A DNA stretch of 64,000 nucleotides from Methanomicrobiales archaeon (GTDB taxonomy: Archaea > Halobacteriota > Methanomicrobia > Methanomicrobiales > Methanospirillaceae), in NCBI GenBank assembly GCA_025358115.1, contig JANYKQ010000009.1:1-64000 (forward strand), in the 5' to 3' direction. The notes beneath the pieces are model-generated. The model had not been told where the DNA came from. It did no database searches and was given only the letters and a program-made list of their open reading frames with translations. This document shows positions 48,987 to 58,797 of the stretch, one piece after another. Positions within the stretch are counted from its first letter, which is position 1, and each line of letters opens with the position of its first letter. Position numbers and translations under genes: made by a program.

Positions 48987-50207
48987 ATGCTGATCGGGAT
49001 CGATGACACGGACTCCCCGCAGGGAATGTGCACCACCTACCTTGGGGCAGTGTTGGTCCGCAGGCTGATTCATGAGCACATGCTTGTACGGGAAGCCCGG
49101 CTGGTCCGGCTCAACCCGAATGTGACCTGGAAGACCCGGGGGAATGCCGCGATCATGTTCGATGTGGAAGGCGATCCTGCCCGGGCTTTCGAAATATCCT
49201 GTAGGCTGGTGGAGGAGCTGGCCGACTTTTCCTGCGAGAACACGAACCCCGGCGTTGTGGTTACGGACCGGCACCTGGATCCGGCGTTTTTCAAAAAAGC
49301 GGTCACTGATTTCTGCACAACTGATGAAGCGGTTGCCCTCCTAGATACGGCTGGAGCCCGGTACAGGGGCTGGAAGAACCGGCGCGGGCTGATCGGCGCA
49401 ACGGCTGCGGTGGCAAGTGAGCTTGCGGACAAGACCTCCGAGATCCTGGTGTACCGGGAGCCTTCGGCATTCGGCTCACCCCGCAATGTGAGTCGCGAGA
49501 GCCTGTTTGCTGCCGAGGCTGCAACATTTCCGCATACGTGGGATACCGTGGATTTCGCCAACGGTGTTGTGGTCTGCGTTCCGCATACGCCCGATCCGGT
49601 TCTCTTTGGGATCCGGGGTGAGAGCCCGCGGTGGGTGATGGCAGCCCGGCAGATGATTGAATCTGAAAAAACCGGAATCGAGCAGATCTGGGTGACGAAC
49701 CAGGGGACCGACGCTCACCTGCTGCCCGGAACAACTGGTCATCTTACCGATCTCCTCTCATACCTGGTGCCCGGTTCGGTCACCAGTAAACCTGAGACAA
49801 AGGAGGGGGGACATGTCTCGTTCATGATGAACGACGGGGATTTTAGCGTGCGTTGCATGGCCTATGAACCGACCAAGAATTTCCGCACCATCATCCGGCA
49901 ACTGGTGCCGGGTGATGAGGTTATTGCTGTTGGCAGTTTCAAGAAAGGGAGCATCAACTTAGAAAAAATCCGGATCGTCTCGCTGGCCCGGCCAGCAACC
50001 ATCCGCCCACCGCTCTGCATATCCTGCAACAAGCGGATGACCAGTGATGGCAAAGGGAAAGGATACAAGTGCAAGCGGTGCGATGCCCGGGCTGCGGAAC
50101 CGGAGGTGCAGGAAATTTCCCGTTCGCTTGAGCCCGGGTGGTATGAGGTTCCGCCCACCGCCCGGCGGCACCTGGCAAAACCATTGTGCCGGGGCGAGCC
50201 GGAATAG
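48987..50207 (+). CDS. tiaS: tRNA(Ile2) 2-agmatinylcytidine synthetase TiaS
   Basis: MLIGIDDTDSPQGMCTTYLGAVL; C-terminal zinc ribbon CISCNKRMTSDGKGKGYKCKRCDARA. Confidence 0.92.
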   Translation: MLIGIDDTDSPQGMCTTYLGAVLVRRLIHEHMLVREARLVRLNPNVTWKTRGNAAIMFDVEGDPARAFEISCRLVEELADFSCENTNPGVVVTDRHLDPAFFKKAVTDFCTTDEAVALLDTAGARYRGWKNRRGLIGATAAVASELADKTSEILVYREPSAFGSPRNVSRESLFAAEAATFPHTWDTVDFANGVVVCVPHTPDPVLFGIRGESPRWVMAARQMIESEKTGIEQIWVTNQGTDAHLLPGTTGHLTDLLSYLVPGSVTSKPETKEGGHVSFMMNDGDFSVRCMAYEPTKNFRTIIRQLVPGDEVIAVGSFKKGSINLEKIRIVSLARPATIRPPLCISCNKRMTSDGKGKGYKCKRCDARAAEPEVQEISRSLEPGWYEVPPTARRHLAKPLCRGEPE

Positions 50208-50433
50208 CAACAATCCTGCAATCTTTAATCCTTTTTACGGCGGATTACCGGAACCTGAAAAATTTCCGGTTCAATAATTCCCTTTTCCCCATGGCGACAG
50301 CATAACGTCCCGTAAAAAAATTCGGAGTTCCTCTCTCATTGAAAAAGAGTACTTTTCATGAAGAGTTACATGCAGTACGCTAATATAGAAAGGAATAGAC
50401 TGTAAAACAGGAGCACCGATTACCAGATGCCTG

Positions 50434-51552
50434 ATGCAACCCGGGTTCTCACCAGAAAAAATCGGGGAGATGTCCCGCATGCTTAATCACGAGCCGTTCG
50501 ATAAGAGCCGTGCAGAAAACCTGCCGGATTACATTGTCGTATGCGACGCGGACGGAAAGATCCTCTACATAAATCCGGCCGTGGTGAGGGCACTGGGGTA
50601 TGATGCAGGAGTGATGACCGGTACATGCCTGCTTTCGTATGTGGCAGATGAATCCCGTGAAAGTATGGCTGCCAAAATGGCAGCACGCGATGAATATGGT
50701 GAAGTTTCCCTCTATGAAATTTCACTTATTGCAAAAGACGGGCTCTGTAGATCGGTGATGGTGAAAAGCAAACCGATCCGGTACGACAACAATCCTGCAA
50801 TCCTTCTTTTTCTCATTGATATCACCCGGAGAAAGACGCTCGAAGACCAGCTCACTGCACGCGCAGCAGAGCTCCTGCAAATCTCAACAGCGTTCCAGCA
50901 GGCAAATAAAAAACTCACGCTCCTCTCCACCATCACCCGGCACGATATCAACAACCAGCTGACGGTGCTGAAAGGATATCTCGGACTGCTGGAAACCGGA
51001 CAGCCCAACCCCACGCTGACGGCGTACTGCCGGAAAGCTCTGTCCGCAGCGGAGCGAATCCAGGCCATGATCCGGTTCACCCGGGAATACGAAGATATCG
51101 GTATTGCCGCCCCGGCATGGCAGGATCTCCATACCCTCGCAGATACCGCCGCAAAAGAAGCCCCGCTCGGCAAGGTCATGGTAAAGAATGATCTCCTCGC
51201 CGGTACCGATGTGCTGGCTGACCCGCTGGTTGTCAAGGTTTTCTATAATCTCATGGATAACGCGGTCCGGTATGGCGGGAAGATCACGACCATCCGGTTT
51301 ACGGTGCAGGAATCCGGAGAGGATCGTGTTATCATCTGCGAGGATGATGGCGACGGTGTGCTCTTTGAGGAGAAGGGGAGGATCTTTGATCGGGGTTTTG
51401 GGAAGAATACCGGGCTTGGCCTGGCTTTATCCCGGGAGATCCTTGCGATTACCGGTATCACCATCACTGAAACCGGTGTACCGGGCACCGGTGCACGGTT
51501 CGAGATGACGGTACCGAAGGGTATGTGGCGTATCGCAGGAATTGATGCATGA
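50434..51552 (+). CDS. PAS histidine kinase (methanogen type)
   Basis: H-box TITRHDINNQLTVLKGYLGLLE; HATPase VFYNLMDNAVRYGG...CEDDGDGV...GFGKNTGLGLALSREIL. Confidence 0.85.
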   Translation: MQPGFSPEKIGEMSRMLNHEPFDKSRAENLPDYIVVCDADGKILYINPAVVRALGYDAGVMTGTCLLSYVADESRESMAAKMAARDEYGEVSLYEISLIAKDGLCRSVMVKSKPIRYDNNPAILLFLIDITRRKTLEDQLTARAAELLQISTAFQQANKKLTLLSTITRHDINNQLTVLKGYLGLLETGQPNPTLTAYCRKALSAAERIQAMIRFTREYEDIGIAAPAWQDLHTLADTAAKEAPLGKVMVKNDLLAGTDVLADPLVVKVFYNLMDNAVRYGGKITTIRFTVQESGEDRVIICEDDGDGVLFEEKGRIFDRGFGKNTGLGLALSREILAITGITITETGVPGTGARFEMTVPKGMWRIAGIDA

Positions 51553-54500
51553 TGACAGATACCTGCCGGGTCCTCTATGTCGATGACGAACCCGCACTTC
51601 TTGAGATCGGGAAAATATTCCTTGAAAGATCCGGAAATTTTTCTGTTACAACGATTGAATCGGCACATGCCGCACTGGCGCTCCTCAGGACCGATACATT
51701 CGATGCCATCATTGCCGATTACCAGATGCCGGAGATTGACGGGCTGGAATTCTTAAAACAGGTCCGTCTCCATCACGGCCTGATCCCGTTTATTCTCTTT
51801 ACCGGAAGGGGGCGCGAGGAGGTGGTCATCCTCGCACTCAACCATGGTGCGGATTTCTACCTGCAGAAAGGCGGGGATCCCCTGGCGCAGTTTACCGAAC
51901 TCTCGCACATGGTACGGGTTGCCATAGGGAAGCGTGCTGCGGATACTGCGTTTAAGGAGAGTGATGAAAAGTTTCGTGTCCTGTCCGACACCACTCCCGT
52001 AGCCATTACCGTATACCAGGGCACAAGGGATGTGTATGTCAATGACTATGCCGCCCTTATGACGGGATACAGCAAGGAAGAGTTGTATGCCATGAATTTC
52101 TGGGATATGATCCATCCGGATTCCCGGGAACTGATAAAAGAACGGGGTCTTGCCCGGATGCAGGGAGATAATACTCCGACAATGTATGAGGTAAAATATG
52201 TGACCAAATCCCGGGAAGTCCGGTGGGCTTACCTCTCTACGGGAAGTATAACCTACGAAGGAAAACCCGCGGGTGTGGCAACGCTTGTTGACATTACCGA
52301 GCGTAAAAAGGCCGAGAGTGAGCTGCTCTCTTCCTACGAGCACATGGCAGCAGCAGAAGAAGAATTGCGGGAACAGTACGACACGTTAAAAGAGAACCAG
52401 CAGCAGCTGCAAAAAAGTGAACAGGATTATCGTACTATCCTGGAAAATATCCAGGATGTCTATTACCGCACGGGTACCGAGGGCAACCTGATTCTCTCAA
52501 GCCCGTCTCTTGCAACCCTGCTGGGTTATTCTTCGGTATCGGAGCTGTACGGGAAAAATATCTCTGAGACCCTGTATTACAATCCCGACGATCGGCAAAA
52601 AATCCTGGCTGATATCAGGAAGAACGGATCTGTTGCTGATTATGAGGTTATGTTTAAAAAGCGGGATGGAACCCCGGTCATCATCTCTACCAGCAGCCAT
52701 GAGTATTTTGATGCTGAAGGAAATTACCTGGGTATTGAAGGAATTTTCCGCGATATCACCGGGAGAAAAAGGGCCGAGGAATCCTTAAAACAATCGGAAA
52801 ACCTGTACCGGACAATCTTTGAGATGACCGGGGCGGCCACCATCATTATTGAAGATGACACAACGATCTCCCTGGCGAACTCAGGATTTGCCCGGCTCTC
52901 CGGCTTTTCCATTGAGGAACTGGAAGACCGGAAGAGCTGGACTGAATTTATTGTCAAAGAAGATCTCGAACGGATGAAGAAGTATCACGTTGACCGCCGT
53001 GATGACCCGCCACTTGCCCCCAGGGTCTATGAGTTCAGGTTAATCACCCGTTCCGGTGAAATACGGCACTGCATCAATAATGTCGCGTTGATCCCCGGGA
53101 CAACCCGGAGCGTTGCGTCCGTTCTGGATATTACCTCCCGGGTGCAGGCAGAGGAACTCTACCAGACCGTCTTTGAAAATACGGGGACTGCGATGGCTAT
53201 TCTGGACGAGGATACCACCATCGTTCAGGTGAATGCGGAGATGGAAAAGATCTGGGGGTATTCCCGCGAAGAGATTGAGGGGAGGATGAAATGGCCGCAG
53301 ATGATAGTTCAAGAGGATCTGCCAAAAATGCTGGAATTTCATCACCGCCGGAGGATAGATCCGGATTCTGCACCAAAGAGTTATGAATTCCGTTTTATCC
53401 ATAAAAACGGGGAGATCCGGGACGCCTCGCTCACCGCTGCAATGATTCCGGGCACGGGAAAGAGCGTGATCTCCCTTCGCGATATTTCGAAATTTAAGGA
53501 GACGGTAAAGGCGCTGCGGGACAGTGAGGCGATTTACCAGCAACTGGAATCCCAGCTTCCGGATTTTGTCATCATCCACGAAGGTGAGACGATCGTCTTT
53601 GTCAATGCGGAAGGTGCCCGACTTATGGGAAAAACCCCGGAGCAGATTATCGGAACATCGGTCCTGTCGTATGCTGCCCCGGAGTACCACGGGCTTATCA
53701 AAAAGAACACCTGGCTCCGGTACCAGGGAATCGCGGTTGAACCTTATGAGATAGAGATCATCGCACCTTCCGGAGAGCATCGCTGGGTCGTGGTCAGGTC
53801 AACCCGGCTCCCCAACCGGGAAACCCCGTCAACTTTGACGGTCCTTACCGATATTACCGAACGCAGGCGTGCAGAAGTGGCGCTGCGCGAGAGCGAGGCC
53901 AGGTATCGCACCATCATCGAGAATATGCAGGATCTGGTCTACCAGACGGACCTGCAGGGGAATCTCACGATGGTAAGTCCGGCCGGAATCCGGCTGGCAG
54001 GCTATGCATCTCCCGAAGCGGTTATAGGCAGGAATGTTGCCCGGGATCTCTACGCTGACCCGAAACAGCACGAGGAATTCCTCGCAATGCTTGCCCGCGA
54101 TGGGAAGGTCAATGATTTTCCGGTTAACCTTAAGGCCGGCGATGGAACCATTCGTTACGCCACGGCGAGCAGTCATTTCTATTTCGATGCCAACGGGAAG
54201 AGGCTTGGTATCGAAGGTGTCCTGCATGATATCACCGAACGCATAAAAATTGAAGAAGCACTCCGGCAGGCGAACCAGAAACTTCACCTTCTGTCCGGCA
54301 TCACACGCCATGATATCAACAACCAGTTGACAGCGCTTTCGGGATACCTTGCACTCCTGGAAGTGAAGATACCCGATCCTGCCCTCAAGGTATATCTCTT
54401 AAAGACCAGAACGGCTGCAGATCAGATCTCTTCGATGATACAGTTTACAAAAGAGTACGAGGAGATTGGCGTCACTACTCCCGTATGGCAGGATATACGG

Positions 54501-54920
54501 ACACTTGTAACTCTTGCGGGAAAGGAAGTACCCCCCGGGCTGGCCCGGCTGGACAACGATCTTCCCGCCGGTATGGAAGTGTTTGCCGACCCGCTGATTG
54601 GCAAGGTCTTTTTCAACCTGATGGACAATTCTCTCCGCTACGGGGGGAAAAATACAACTTTACGGTTCTTTGCCAAAGACCGCGGTGGTGATAAGATTGT
54701 CGTGTGCGAGGACGATGGTGCCGGCGTGGCCCCCCCTGATAAAGAGAAGATCTTTGAGAGGGGTTTTGGGAGGAACACCGGGCTTGGCCTGGCCCTGTCG
54801 CGCGAGATCCTTGCTATTACCGGCATCACGATCGCAGAGACGGGAGAGCCGGGTACTGGTGCACGGTTTGAGATGACAATTCCTGGCGGCATGTGGCGTA
54901 TGGGGAGTGAAAAAGAATAA
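51549..54920 (+). CDS. Receiver / multi-PAS / histidine kinase hybrid
   Basis: VLYVDDEPALLEIGKIFLE receiver; several PAS repeats; GITRHDINNQLTALSGYLALLE and HATPase. Confidence 0.88.
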   Translation: MMTDTCRVLYVDDEPALLEIGKIFLERSGNFSVTTIESAHAALALLRTDTFDAIIADYQMPEIDGLEFLKQVRLHHGLIPFILFTGRGREEVVILALNHGADFYLQKGGDPLAQFTELSHMVRVAIGKRAADTAFKESDEKFRVLSDTTPVAITVYQGTRDVYVNDYAALMTGYSKEELYAMNFWDMIHPDSRELIKERGLARMQGDNTPTMYEVKYVTKSREVRWAYLSTGSITYEGKPAGVATLVDITERKKAESELLSSYEHMAAAEEELREQYDTLKENQQQLQKSEQDYRTILENIQDVYYRTGTEGNLILSSPSLATLLGYSSVSELYGKNISETLYYNPDDRQKILADIRKNGSVADYEVMFKKRDGTPVIISTSSHEYFDAEGNYLGIEGIFRDITGRKRAEESLKQSENLYRTIFEMTGAATIIIEDDTTISLANSGFARLSGFSIEELEDRKSWTEFIVKEDLERMKKYHVDRRDDPPLAPRVYEFRLITRSGEIRHCINNVALIPGTTRSVASVLDITSRVQAEELYQTVFENTGTAMAILDEDTTIVQVNAEMEKIWGYSREEIEGRMKWPQMIVQEDLPKMLEFHHRRRIDPDSAPKSYEFRFIHKNGEIRDASLTAAMIPGTGKSVISLRDISKFKETVKALRDSEAIYQQLESQLPDFVIIHEGETIVFVNAEGARLMGKTPEQIIGTSVLSYAAPEYHGLIKKNTWLRYQGIAVEPYEIEIIAPSGEHRWVVVRSTRLPNRETPSTLTVLTDITERRRAEVALRESEARYRTIIENMQDLVYQTDLQGNLTMVSPAGIRLAGYASPEAVIGRNVARDLYADPKQHEEFLAMLARDGKVNDFPVNLKAGDGTIRYATASSHFYFDANGKRLGIEGVLHDITERIKIEEALRQANQKLHLLSGITRHDINNQLTALSGYLALLEVKIPDPALKVYLLKTRTAADQISSMIQFTKEYEEIGVTTPVWQDIRTLVTLAGKEVPPGLARLDNDLPAGMEVFADPLIGKVFFNLMDNSLRYGGKNTTLRFFAKDRGGDKIVVCEDDGAGVAPPDKEKIFERGFGRNTGLGLALSREILAITGITIAETGEPGTGARFEMTIPGGMWRMGSEKE

Positions 54921-56224
54921 TGGTGCCTTCAATCCGGCTCCTCTACGTTGATGACGAACCTTCGTTACTGGAGATCGGAAAACTTTTTCTTGAGGATAAT
55001 GGTGAGTTTGCAGTCGACACAGTCACCTCTGCCAGAGAGGCCCTGTCACGGCTGAAAACAGAGCGGTATGATGCCATCATTGCCGATTACCAGATGCCGG
55101 AGATGGACGGGATCCAGTTCCTGGTTGAAGTGAGAACACACTTTGGACCCGTTCCGTTCATCCTTTTCACCGGCAGGGGACGGGAAGAGATTGTCATCCA
55201 GGCACTCAACAGCGGGGCAGATTTCTATATCCAGAAAGGTGGTGAGCCGGTATCGCAGTTCGCCGAGCTTTCGCATAAGGTTATTTCAGCGGTGACCGGC
55301 AGGAGTGCAGAAACGGCGCTCAGGAAGAGCGAGGAGAAGTTCCGGTATCTTGTTGAGAACGCCCTTGAAGCTATCATGATCCTTGACTTCCAGGGAACGG
55401 TCCTGTTTGCCAACAATGCAGTAAGAAAACTCATTGAAGCCGGGGACTTCGCCGGTCTTATCGGCAGGAATGTGATGGATTTCATTGCCCCGGAGTCGCG
55501 GGAGGATGTCATTAAGGACTTTATCCTGGTATCACAGGGTCACGATGCATTTCTTGCCTATTACCACGTGATTTTGGCAAACGGGAAAAAAATCTGCACT
55601 GAGTGTATTGGCAAACTGGTAACCTATGAAGGCAAACCCGCAGATCTCATCTCCATACGGGACATCACCGAAAGCAAACAGCATGAGGAGGTTGTGCGGC
55701 AAAAAAACCTGATGCTGACAACCCTCAACGATCTGCAGAGAGAATTTGCCGAGCTGCCTGCCGGGAAGCGTGTCGAGGACCTGGTTGTAACAAAGCTCAG
55801 GCAGTTGTCCGGGGCAGAAGTGACCCTGTTCTCGGTCTATGATTCATCCGGCCGGACACTGCAGGTGACCAGCCTGGACATTGAACCGGGCATGCTGGAA
55901 AAGGCAGTACGGTTGCTGGGGAAACGACCGGAAGCCATGAAAGTACCGGTGAGCGAGAAGATATACCAAGAGATTATCAGCTCGGTGATCGGCAGGAGAG
56001 ATACCCTGACCGAGATCAGTTTTGGCCAGATCCCCCCCCTTGTCAGCACAAGTATCCAGAAGCTGTTAGGCATCGATCATTTTGTGGGGATTTCCTATGT
56101 TATCGAGGGGGAGTTATATGGCACATCAATCCTTGCCATGAAACCCGGCCAGCCTGATCCATCCCTGGAACTGCTGGAATCGTTTGCGCACATTGTCGCG
56201 GTATCCCTGCGCAGGAGAAAATAA
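54920..56224 (+). CDS. Receiver-PAS-GAF-like protein without kinase core
   Basis: LLYVDDEPSLLEIGKLFLED; ends in a GAF-like domain with no H-box or HATPase. Confidence 0.75.
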   Translation: MVPSIRLLYVDDEPSLLEIGKLFLEDNGEFAVDTVTSAREALSRLKTERYDAIIADYQMPEMDGIQFLVEVRTHFGPVPFILFTGRGREEIVIQALNSGADFYIQKGGEPVSQFAELSHKVISAVTGRSAETALRKSEEKFRYLVENALEAIMILDFQGTVLFANNAVRKLIEAGDFAGLIGRNVMDFIAPESREDVIKDFILVSQGHDAFLAYYHVILANGKKICTECIGKLVTYEGKPADLISIRDITESKQHEEVVRQKNLMLTTLNDLQREFAELPAGKRVEDLVVTKLRQLSGAEVTLFSVYDSSGRTLQVTSLDIEPGMLEKAVRLLGKRPEAMKVPVSEKIYQEIISSVIGRRDTLTEISFGQIPPLVSTSIQKLLGIDHFVGISYVIEGELYGTSILAMKPGQPDPSLELLESFAHIVAVSLRRRK

Positions 56225-56229
56225 CGGGG

Positions 56230-58797
56230 ATGCCCCGGCATGAGGTCTTAGGAGTCTATGCATGGGATCTTGCAACCCGGATGATACCCGACAAAAACCG
56301 TCGCGAGGGGATCCGTTCCCGGATGGAGGAAAGTATAAAATTAACCATCAAATCCGGAACCATTACCCACCCGGATCCGGTTTACTATGAGTTCCACCGT
56401 CATGATGGGACAACTGCTATTGCCAAACAGATCGAGTTTATCGTAAAAACCTCGCACGGCCATATGATAGGGACCCTCAACCAGGATGTTACCCCGGAAA
56501 AGTGTGCAGATGAGAAAATTAAGGAGAGCGGGGAACTCTTGCGTGATATCATTGAAAAAAATCCCCTGTCGATCCAGATCGTGGACGGGGATGGTTTCAC
56601 GCTCCAGGTAAACCCGGCACACACCAAACTTTTTGGTGCGGTTCCCCCGCCGGATTTTTCGATTTTTACGGATCTCGTAAATAAACATCCAGAATTTGAG
56701 GAATGCATCTTGCGGGTTAAAAGCGGAGAATCTGTTCAACTGCCCGATGTCCAATACAATGTGCATGATATCTATCCGGAGTGTCCGGATGTTCCGGTCT
56801 GGGTACGTGCCATGATTTTTCCGTTAAAAGACAAGCACGGCAGACCGGAACGGTTTGTTTTCATGCATGAAAATATCACGGAACGCAAAGAGGCCGAAGA
56901 GCGGTTGTCGGAGATCAACCGGGCTTTTCTGACATTCGGTCCCGATCCGCTGGTCAATATCGGAATTCTTACCGGGCTGGCCGGCCGGCTGCTCAGGGGA
57001 ACCTGTGCACTCTATTACCGGCTTGAAGGGGGAATTCTCCGTTCCCTGGGGATGTGGAATACCCCTTCGGATTTTACCCCCTGCGACAGGCCGGAAGGAC
57101 ATATATGTACGAATATAATCCGGACCGGGGGGAGTTCTCCTACCATAATTTCCAATCTCCTGGAATCCACCTATGCTGATACGGACCCGAATGTCAGGCG
57201 CTATCAGTTCAGGACCTGTGTGGGTATCCCGGTAAAAATAGGCGAGAGTTTCCTTGGGGCACTCTGCATAGTGTACCAGGATGCATATTCCCCCTCCCCG
57301 CAGGATCTGGAGATTCTCGAGTTCATTGCAAAGGCGATCGCAACAGAGGATGAACGGAGAACCGCCGGGCTGGCGCTGCGGGAGAGCGAGGCAAAACACC
57401 GCATTCTTATTGAAGAATCATCAGACCCCCTTTTTACATTCACTCCTGAAGGCAGGTACACCTACGCCAACCCGGCCCTTGCAGACGTGTTCGGAAAGCC
57501 CGTCGGGGAGATCATCGGCAAAAGCATCTGGGATTTCTTTCCTCAGGAGATGGCGGACAAGCGTTTTGCAGCGCTGAGCCAGGTATTTCACACCGGCGAA
57601 AAGAATGTTGTCGAGGGCCCCGTCCCCACCGCAGATGGAGACCGGTATTACCTGACTACCATCACTCCGGTTAAAGACACGGCGGGAAAAGTGATCTCTG
57701 CAATCTGCACATCCATAGATATCACCGAACGCAAAGTGGCGGAGGAGGCGCTTTTTGAGTCTGAAAATAAATTTGCCTCCGTCTTCTATGGCAGCCCGGT
57801 TGCACTCACTCTCGTTTCGGTGACAGATGGATTATTTGTTGATGTCAATGACACCTTTGTGAGAGTTACCGGGTATTCCCGGGATGAGGTGATTGGGGTA
57901 ACCTCAGAAGCCCTGGGGATTTTTGACAACAATGATGAGCGTGAGCAACTGGTCTCAACCCTCCGGGGCCAAAAGACCGTTCATGACATGGAGATCAGAT
58001 GCCGCATGAAAACCGGGGAGATCCGGCCATGCCTGTTTTCATCCGGTCTCATCCTGATCGGGGGCAAGCCCCATATTTTATCCACCATCAGAGATATCAC
58101 TGACAGCAAGCGTGCAGAAGAGATGATCAGATCCTCCCTTGCTGAAAAAGAAGTTCTCCTCCGGGAGATCCACCACCGGGTGAAGAACAACCTGACCGGG
58201 ATTATTTCGTTAATCGATCTCCAGAGGGGCACGCTCACCGATCCGGCCGCCATCTCCCAGATAACAGACCTTGAAGCCCGGATCCGGAGCATGGCGCTGG
58301 TCCATGAATCCCTGTACCGGACAGAGAATCTTGCACGGGTCAATGTTGCCGGTTACACGGAAAACCTGACCCGGTACCTGTTCCCGGTATATGAAACAAC
58401 AACCGTGATACGGACCAGCATTGAGATGGGAGATATCACCTTACCCATCGAGACTGCCATCCCCTGCGGGCTGGTCATGAGCGAGATCGTTACCAACTCG
58501 TTGAAATATGCCTTCCCTCCGACGTTCTCCTGCAGTGAGATCCGCGGGGAGCCCTGCACCATTGCGCTCACCTTGCAGCATGAGGGAAGCGACTATATCC
58601 TCAGGATCGCAGATAATGGCATTGGGATACCAGAAGGAACCGATGTTTCCATGTCGCACTCGCTGGGCTTGTACCTTATCCGGTTCATTGTTGAGCACCA
58701 GCTTCGCGGGAGCCTTGAGATCAGTACCCTGGGAGGAACAGCGTATTCCATCCGGTTTCCGGAGCCGGCAATAAGGGAGCGAATTACCCATGAATAA
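56230..58797 (+). CDS. PAS/GAF histidine kinase with HisKA_2-type H-box
   Basis: LREIHHRVKNNLTGIISLIDLQ; HATPase IVTNSLKYAFPP...IADNGIGIPEG. Confidence 0.85.
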   Translation: MPRHEVLGVYAWDLATRMIPDKNRREGIRSRMEESIKLTIKSGTITHPDPVYYEFHRHDGTTAIAKQIEFIVKTSHGHMIGTLNQDVTPEKCADEKIKESGELLRDIIEKNPLSIQIVDGDGFTLQVNPAHTKLFGAVPPPDFSIFTDLVNKHPEFEECILRVKSGESVQLPDVQYNVHDIYPECPDVPVWVRAMIFPLKDKHGRPERFVFMHENITERKEAEERLSEINRAFLTFGPDPLVNIGILTGLAGRLLRGTCALYYRLEGGILRSLGMWNTPSDFTPCDRPEGHICTNIIRTGGSSPTIISNLLESTYADTDPNVRRYQFRTCVGIPVKIGESFLGALCIVYQDAYSPSPQDLEILEFIAKAIATEDERRTAGLALRESEAKHRILIEESSDPLFTFTPEGRYTYANPALADVFGKPVGEIIGKSIWDFFPQEMADKRFAALSQVFHTGEKNVVEGPVPTADGDRYYLTTITPVKDTAGKVISAICTSIDITERKVAEEALFESENKFASVFYGSPVALTLVSVTDGLFVDVNDTFVRVTGYSRDEVIGVTSEALGIFDNNDEREQLVSTLRGQKTVHDMEIRCRMKTGEIRPCLFSSGLILIGGKPHILSTIRDITDSKRAEEMIRSSLAEKEVLLREIHHRVKNNLTGIISLIDLQRGTLTDPAAISQITDLEARIRSMALVHESLYRTENLARVNVAGYTENLTRYLFPVYETTTVIRTSIEMGDITLPIETAIPCGLVMSEIVTNSLKYAFPPTFSCSEIRGEPCTIALTLQHEGSDYILRIADNGIGIPEGTDVSMSHSLGLYLIRFIVEHQLRGSLEISTLGGTAYSIRFPEPAIRERITHE

